A DNA stretch of 22,611 nucleotides from a virus, in IMG/VR virus record IMGVR_UViG_3300045970_000407, positions 1 through 22,611 of that record. The stretch is one strand, 5' to 3'. The translations under genes and the position numbers were made by a program. Below, in pieces: positions 19,006 to 22,611 of this stretch. Positions within the stretch are counted from its first letter, which is position 1. Each line of letters opens with the position of its first letter. The notes beneath the pieces are model-generated. The model saw only the letters and a program-made list of their open reading frames with translations. It did no database searches and had not been told where the DNA came from.

Positions 19006-19227
19006 ATGACAGAGATAGTTGAGAAAAGTATAATCAAATGTTCGTGTTGTGGTGAAACTAAGGTACGTGTACTAGATGGTCGATTCCCAAATAAAAAAGA
19101 TCAAAAATGGGTTGATCCTGAAACTCGTAAACAATGGTCAGGTCATACATGTTCTGAATGTCATCGAGAGAATTGTGCTAGAAGGAAGCGCAATAATTCT
19201 AAAGTAAAGGTTGCTCTAAATGGGTGA
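19006..19227 (+). CDS. Zinc-finger-like small protein (73 aa)
   Basis: A 73-residue protein with KCSCCGETK near the start and HTCSECHREN in the second half: two C-x2-C pairs making a zinc-binding set, with a FPNKKDQKWVDPETRKQW insert and a basic RRKRNNSKVK end. The layout recalls zinc-ribbon modules of phage HNH-associated proteins. Probable nucleic-acid binding. The GIY-YIG gene follows 3 bases later. Confidence 0.65.
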   Translation: MTEIVEKSIIKCSCCGETKVRVLDGRFPNKKDQKWVDPETRKQWSGHTCSECHRENCARRKRNNSKVKVALNG

Positions 19228-19230
19228 TTT

Positions 19231-19947
19231 ATGATAATATATAAGATCACTAATAAAATCAACAGTAAAGTTTATATAGGACAAACAGTTCAATCATTAG
19301 AAAAAAGATGGAGACAACATTGTTGTAAGAAAAAACATAGTATTTTATATCAAGCTATTCAAAAATATGGTAAAGAAAACTTTAAAGTCGAAGAGATTGA
19401 TGGAGCCAATTCATTGTCTGAACTTAACTATCTAGAAGAACATTATATACATATAAATAACTGTATTGCTTCTAATGGATATAATATATTACCAGGGGGT
19501 AGAAACTCATTACATACAGAAGAAACCAAAACTAAAATGAGAAAGCCTAAAGATTTTGGAGATAGGACGGATTTTTCATATAGAAAACATTCGGAAGAGA
19601 CTAAGAAAAAATTAAGAGATATGAAAATAAATAATCCGTTAGAATTTACAGAAGAACACAGAAGAAAAATATCTGAAAATAATAAAGGTAAAAAACATTC
19701 AGATGAATCGAAGAATAAAATATCATTATCTAAATTAAGACATACATATAATAAAGGAAGAAAATATAGTAAAAGAAATTCTGCTTCCATTAAAATTATT
19801 GCAATAAATGTAATAACAAAAGAAAAAATCATATTTAATAGTATATTAGACGCATCCAAATTTTTATTAATAAATACTGGAAGTATATCCAACATACTAT
19901 CAGGAAGAGGAAAGCAAACTAAAGACTGGACATTTAAAAAAATATGA
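19231..19947 (+). CDS. GIY-YIG homing endonuclease with NUMOD repeats
   Basis: A 238-residue protein. The GIY-YIG nuclease domain spans about residues 1-90: IIYKITN (2-8), KVYIGQT (13-19), R26, the LEEHYI catalytic glutamate (E69) and GYNILPGG. The middle has NUMOD3-type repeats (EETKTKMRKPKD, EETKKKLRDMK, EEHRRKISENNKG, DESKNKISLSK). The C-terminus has a NUMOD1-type helix-turn-helix (FNSILDASKFL, then GSISNILSGRGKQTKDWTF). It is a free-standing selfish element between operon genes. Very AT-rich. Confidence 0.93.
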   Translation: MIIYKITNKINSKVYIGQTVQSLEKRWRQHCCKKKHSILYQAIQKYGKENFKVEEIDGANSLSELNYLEEHYIHINNCIASNGYNILPGGRNSLHTEETKTKMRKPKDFGDRTDFSYRKHSEETKKKLRDMKINNPLEFTEEHRRKISENNKGKKHSDESKNKISLSKLRHTYNKGRKYSKRNSASIKIIAINVITKEKIIFNSILDASKFLLINTGSISNILSGRGKQTKDWTFKKI

Positions 19948-20156
19948 CTAAAAAATTTTACTGTTATAAATCTGACTGCTGCGTAACAGAAACAGGATTT
20001 AATACATTGTTAATACAGGTCTGTACTACTTGTAAATGCGAAGTTGATCGTGCTCTTTACGAGAGAATTAAAGCAAAACAAGATGAGAAAGAAAAGGCAG
20101 ATAAAGAGAAAGTAGAAGGCTCTGAGATAGAACTACCTTTCTGGGAGTTTTTATGA
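19944..20156 (+). CDS. Cys-rich small protein (70 aa)
   Basis: A 70-residue protein with FYCYKSDCC and VCTTCKCEVD, two Cys pairs that could bind zinc, followed by a Lys/Glu helix and an IELPFWEFL end. ATGA overlap with the endonuclease stop, but no ribosome site beyond a distant GGA, so expression may depend on coupling or was altered by the endonuclease insertion. Confidence 0.6.
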   Translation: MTKKFYCYKSDCCVTETGFNTLLIQVCTTCKCEVDRALYERIKAKQDEKEKADKEKVEGSEIELPFWEFL

Positions 20157-20368
20157 AGCAATACGGAAAAAAGATAGGAAGAGGATTAAAGAATAATAGA
20201 AACCTTGATAATGGTTGTCCTTGTTGTGGACGCGAATACGATAATAAAACAGCAACTAGAATACAAGAGAAGAAAGAGATTAAGAAAACTGTAGAAGAAC
20301 AAGAAGCTTGGAATAAGCTTGACAAAAGCCTTAATGAAATGATAGAATCAGAAGGATGGGAAGATTAA
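20153..20368 (+). CDS. Cys-rich small protein (71 aa)
   Basis: The frame starts MKQYGKKIGRGLKNN, with GCPCCGREYDNK (C-x-C-C cluster) and a charged helix. It probably needs a partner or dimer to complete a metal site. ATGA overlap with the upstream gene. Unknown function. Confidence 0.6.
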   Translation: MKQYGKKIGRGLKNNRNLDNGCPCCGREYDNKTATRIQEKKEIKKTVEEQEAWNKLDKSLNEMIESEGWED

Positions 20369-20369
20369 G

Positions 20370-20711
20370 ATGGATGAATTAACACAAAAAGTACAAGAGT
20401 ATATAAATCAAGAAATTGAAAGACAAGTACGAGAGATTACTATACATTTAACTTCAGAATCAATTGTTAATAGACTTGAAGAATTGATTAGAGAGAATGA
20501 AAGACTTCAATCGTTATTAGTCCCATTTAAAATAGAATATAAAAAATCACCTAATCAATTTGAAGTACCTGTATATAAAAATGAATGGGTATATAATCCG
20601 GGACCAACTTGTACTAATATCCCCGGTCCTGAAATTTCTGGATATTGTAGTGACAATGTTGATTTCACTAGAGATGATCACGATCTTTTAAAAAAATATT
20701 CTAGGCGTTGA
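20370..20711 (+). CDS. Hypothetical coiled-coil protein (113 aa)
   Basis: Residues 1-50 form a charged helix (QEYINQEIERQVREI ... LEELIRENERLQSLL) suitable for a coiled coil; the rest is proline/aspartate-rich without recognised motif. Its last 11 bases overlap the convergent endolysin gene tail to tail. Confidence 0.65.
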   Translation: MDELTQKVQEYINQEIERQVREITIHLTSESIVNRLEELIRENERLQSLLVPFKIEYKKSPNQFEVPVYKNEWVYNPGPTCTNIPGPEISGYCSDNVDFTRDDHDLLKKYSRR

Positions 20712-21078
20712 ACCATCTAGTTCCACCAGCTTTATAAGATCCGAACGGTAAGCACTGCAAATGAACCCACCCGTGGGTATCTAACTCCCCATACAAATCA
20801 GCCTCTTCCATATACTTTGCTCCATCTCCATGAAGCCAAACATACAAACTCCCATCATCTGCCAAGTCTACCGCCGCTCCAATCAAATGCTTCGACTTAG
20901 GAGCACTAGGATTTATCCTCATTTGATCAGATATACTCCTTACTCCAGAAGTTACCGTCATAGGTTTTCCCCAAGCCGCTCTAACAATGTTAACAGATTT
21001 TAACAATTTTTCCTGGTTCTGTTCTTGTTCGGGTATTAGTGGGTATGAATGTGGGTTTAGTTCTTGTAATGTTAGCAT
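20701..21078 (-). CDS. Endolysin-type peptidase M15 (D-Ala-D-Ala carboxypeptidase-like)
   Basis: A 125-residue protein with the zinc-peptidase pattern of the M15 family: TSGVRSISDQMR, KSKHLIGAAVDLAD giving ligands H64 and D71, and HGWVHLQ giving H106. Such phage enzymes cut peptidoglycan stem peptides to lyse the host. It lies on the strand opposite to its neighbours, has C-richer codon use, and lacks a clear ribosome site; an 8-bp inverted repeat precedes it. It is probably an independently transcribed late gene. Confidence 0.88.
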   Translation of the reverse strand: MLTLQELNPHSYPLIPEQEQNQEKLLKSVNIVRAAWGKPMTVTSGVRSISDQMRINPSAPKSKHLIGAAVDLADDGSLYVWLHGDGAKYMEEADLYGELDTHGWVHLQCLPFGSYKAGGTRWFNA

Positions 21079-21088
21079 AATTATATAC

Positions 21089-21116
21089 AGTTGTTATTCT
21101 CATCTATTTAACAACT
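21089..21116. repeat. Inverted repeat in the divergent endolysin/holin-like gap
   Basis: AGTTGTTA (21089-21096) and TAACAACT (21109-21116) are perfect 8-bp arms with a 12-base loop, just before the endolysin ATG. It could be an operator between divergent genes or a hairpin in the endolysin leader. The rest of the 150-base gap shows only a short GCTC/GAGC pair. Confidence 0.45.
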
Positions 21117-21229
21117 AGTTATGTTAGTTTTTGATGAATGCAATGGTGATCGCTCCGTCCGAGCAATATAACTTTTTACAGCATCTTACGCGAAATCTAA
21201 AACAAACAATACAATCTAAGGAAAAATTT

Positions 21230-21547
21230 ATGAAACATATCAAATTTCTCCCATTAGCTCTTTTGACTCTACTAGTACTTAAGCAACTTGTACATGGTGT
21301 TGACCTAGCTGGAATGGGTGTTACCATTGCTCTAACTGCGGTTATTGCACTAAAAGATTATCTAGAAAAACAAAAACATATTCAAGAAATTGAAGCTCAT
21401 GTTAAAAAAGAACTAGAAGATGTTAAGCATGTTATCAATACTCAAAACGAAGTGATTGAGAAGATGGCTAAAGCATTAGATGATGTTAGAACTAAAGCTG
21501 CTTCTATTCAATTATCACAAGGTTATCAGAAGAAGTTTGGAACCTAG
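21230..21547 (+). CDS. Membrane protein with coiled-coil tail, holin-like candidate
   Basis: A 105-residue protein starting MKHIKFLPLALLTLLVL. ATG 21230 has AAGGAA upstream; a longer frame to 21131 lacks one. Two hydrophobic segments (about residues 5-20 and 25-42) are followed by a long charged helix (KDYLEKQKHIQEIEAHVKKE). Two short helices beside an endolysin make a holin or lysis-regulator role possible, but the long cytoplasmic coiled coil is not typical of small holins. Confidence 0.65.
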   Translation: MKHIKFLPLALLTLLVLKQLVHGVDLAGMGVTIALTAVIALKDYLEKQKHIQEIEAHVKKELEDVKHVINTQNEVIEKMAKALDDVRTKAASIQLSQGYQKKFGT

Positions 21548-21961
21548 ATGAGCGAAATTTTAGACATCAATCAACTTGAAGAAGGCTTTCATCAGCTTCA
21601 AGAACATAGCGATTCACAATTTGGGGAAATCCAAAAACTAAAGGAAACTATTGCTAGACTTGAAACTGAGAATAAGTCTTTGAAGTTAATGATTGACACT
21701 AATCTTCCTCAAGTTGGATCTCAATTTGTAGATCTATCTTTAGGAATTTCAAATCAACAATTGATCTGTGAAGTACAACTTACAATGTTAAAGGATAGAG
21801 CTGTTACACAAGAACTTACAATTGAAGAAGTAAAAAAAGTTCAAATACTTACTGATGTACTTGCAAAATGTAAACAAGGAAAAACACCAAACGAAATTTC
21901 TGTATCTAGAATGACAGATGAAGAATTACTGAAGGCGGCAACTATCGATGTCAGCAACTAA
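21548..21961 (+). CDS. Hypothetical protein, candidate small terminase subunit
   Basis: A 137-residue protein: an N-terminal coiled coil (FGEIQKLKETIARLETENK), then a helical region with ISNQQLICEVQLTMLKDRA and a C-terminal SRMTDEELLKAATID. It directly precedes and overlaps (14 bases) the large terminase gene, the usual place of the small terminase subunit. No helix-turn-helix is evident, so the assignment rests on position. Confidence 0.5.
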   Translation: MSEILDINQLEEGFHQLQEHSDSQFGEIQKLKETIARLETENKSLKLMIDTNLPQVGSQFVDLSLGISNQQLICEVQLTMLKDRAVTQELTIEEVKKVQILTDVLAKCKQGKTPNEISVSRMTDEELLKAATIDVSN

Positions 21962-22611
21962 GATTGACAAGAAACTTGCATTAGAGACTTTATGGAGAAG
22001 ATCCAATCTCTCTTGGCTTTTAGATGCAAATCAAAAAGATTTATATACAATGTTTCATAACAATCCAATTACTGTTCAAACATGGTTACTTGCTCGTCGT
22101 TCTGGAAAATCATTTTCTCTTTGTGTTCTTGCTATTGAGTATTGTTTAAAGAATCCTAATTCTGTTATTAAGTATGTAGCACCTACTAAAGATCAGGTGG
22201 AGAATTTTATTCTACCTATCATTGATAATGATATTCTAACAAGAGGATGTCCTGATGATCTTAAACCTACATATGTAAAACAAAAGAAACAATATCGTTT
22301 CACTAATGGGTCTGTCATTCAACTTTGCGGAGCAGAAGCTGGTAACATTGATTCAATTCGCGGAGGCTTTGCTGATATTGCTATTGTAGATGAGGCTCAA
22401 GATATTACAAAACTTAAATATGCAATTAGTTCTGTATTGATTCCTACTCTCCTTACTACAAATGGTAAGCTCCTTATCTCTGGTACTCCACCACAAGATC
22501 AGGATCATGAATTTTTATATTATATCGAACAAGCTGAAGCCAATGGTACATTAATTAAACGTACTGTATATAATAATCCAAGATTAAGTAAAGAACAAAT
22601 TGAAAAACTTA
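21948..22611 (+). CDS. Large terminase subunit, N-terminal ATPase domain (partial)
   Basis: This 221-codon frame is cut by the right edge. It starts MSATKIDKKLALETLW with AAGGCGG upstream. It has the terminase ATPase motifs: TWLLARRSGKSFSL with the Walker A-type ARRSGKS (residues 49-55), IAIVDEAQD Walker B (144-152), and the SGTPP coupling motif (178-182). It packages DNA into the procapsid; the nuclease domain would lie beyond the window. The call is firm from the motifs alone. Confidence 0.9.
   Translation, partial: MSATKIDKKLALETLWRRSNLSWLLDANQKDLYTMFHNNPITVQTWLLARRSGKSFSLCVLAIEYCLKNPNSVIKYVAPTKDQVENFILPIIDNDILTRGCPDDLKPTYVKQKKQYRFTNGSVIQLCGAEAGNIDSIRGGFADIAIVDEAQDITKLKYAISSVLIPTLLTTNGKLLISGTPPQDQDHEFLYYIEQAEANGTLIKRTVYNNPRLSKEQIEKL

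Noticed and set aside
19443-19895. A 150-codon minus-strand frame inside the GIY-YIG gene
   Set aside because: It is the antisense of a very AT-rich gene, giving a Leu/Phe/Ile-rich peptide without a ribosome site; the plus-strand frame has clear nuclease and NUMOD motifs.

Overview
The window looks like part of an AT-rich double-stranded DNA tailed phage (Caudoviricetes), not a bacterial chromosome. The genes are short and densely packed, mostly with ATGA or TAATG overlaps. Phage-type genes include a large terminase subunit (cut by the right edge), an M15-type endolysin, a transglycosylase, DUF3310 and DUF932 proteins, a class II ribonucleotide reductase and two homing endonucleases. An Ead/Ea22-like gene and a methyltransferase of a type I recall from proteobacterial phages suggest a Gram-negative host, but this is inference. 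I see no tRNA, rRNA, CRISPR array, integrase or recombinase gene.

Layout. (1) Positions 1-9286 are a leftward gene block: a small metallophosphoesterase, an HNH endonuclease overlapping the end of the reductase gene (nrdJ), small proteins, a DUF3310 protein, then a more G+C-rich module (about 5.7-7.77 kb) with a broken DNA methyltransferase, duplicated small genes and an Ead-like gene, then a transglycosylase. A consensus-like leftward promoter at 9455-9484 with a folded leader of about 160 nt feeds this block. (2) 9622-13811 is a second leftward block: small membrane proteins, an SH3-like protein, a Fis-type helix-turn-helix protein, a cold-shock protein, an ArdC-like zincin and DUF932. Its promoter and operator lie at 13922-13968. 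(3) 14194-15650 is a third leftward block that ends at a strong intrinsic terminator (14109-14147). (4) 15651-16428 has no gene. It carries phased repeats, opposed GGATA/TATCC arrays, palindromes and a leftward promoter, and is the best candidate for a replication origin or control region. (5) 16429-20711 is a rightward block of very small proteins, several Cys-rich, with a GIY-YIG endonuclease. (6) An endolysin gene lies on the opposite strand at 20701-21078. From 21230 rightward genes lead into the terminase.

Working picture: leftward blocks hold nucleotide metabolism, DNA modification and host-defence evasion functions, and the rightward arm holds small early-type proteins followed by packaging. 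The reductase needs no NrdB partner, and none is seen. ArdC-like and DUF932 proteins together suggest anti-restriction.

The most striking observation is in the methyltransferase gene. A 91-bp internal segment (6173-6263), bounded by 5-bp inverted repeats GTGCC/GGCAC, is in reverse orientation. Flipping it on paper removes the stop codon and restores one continuous 198-residue reading frame with the missing ENP motif. Other leads are two mutually exclusive hairpins over the nrdJ ribosome binding site, a shared operator-like element before two leftward operons, and 11-bp phased iteron-like repeats.
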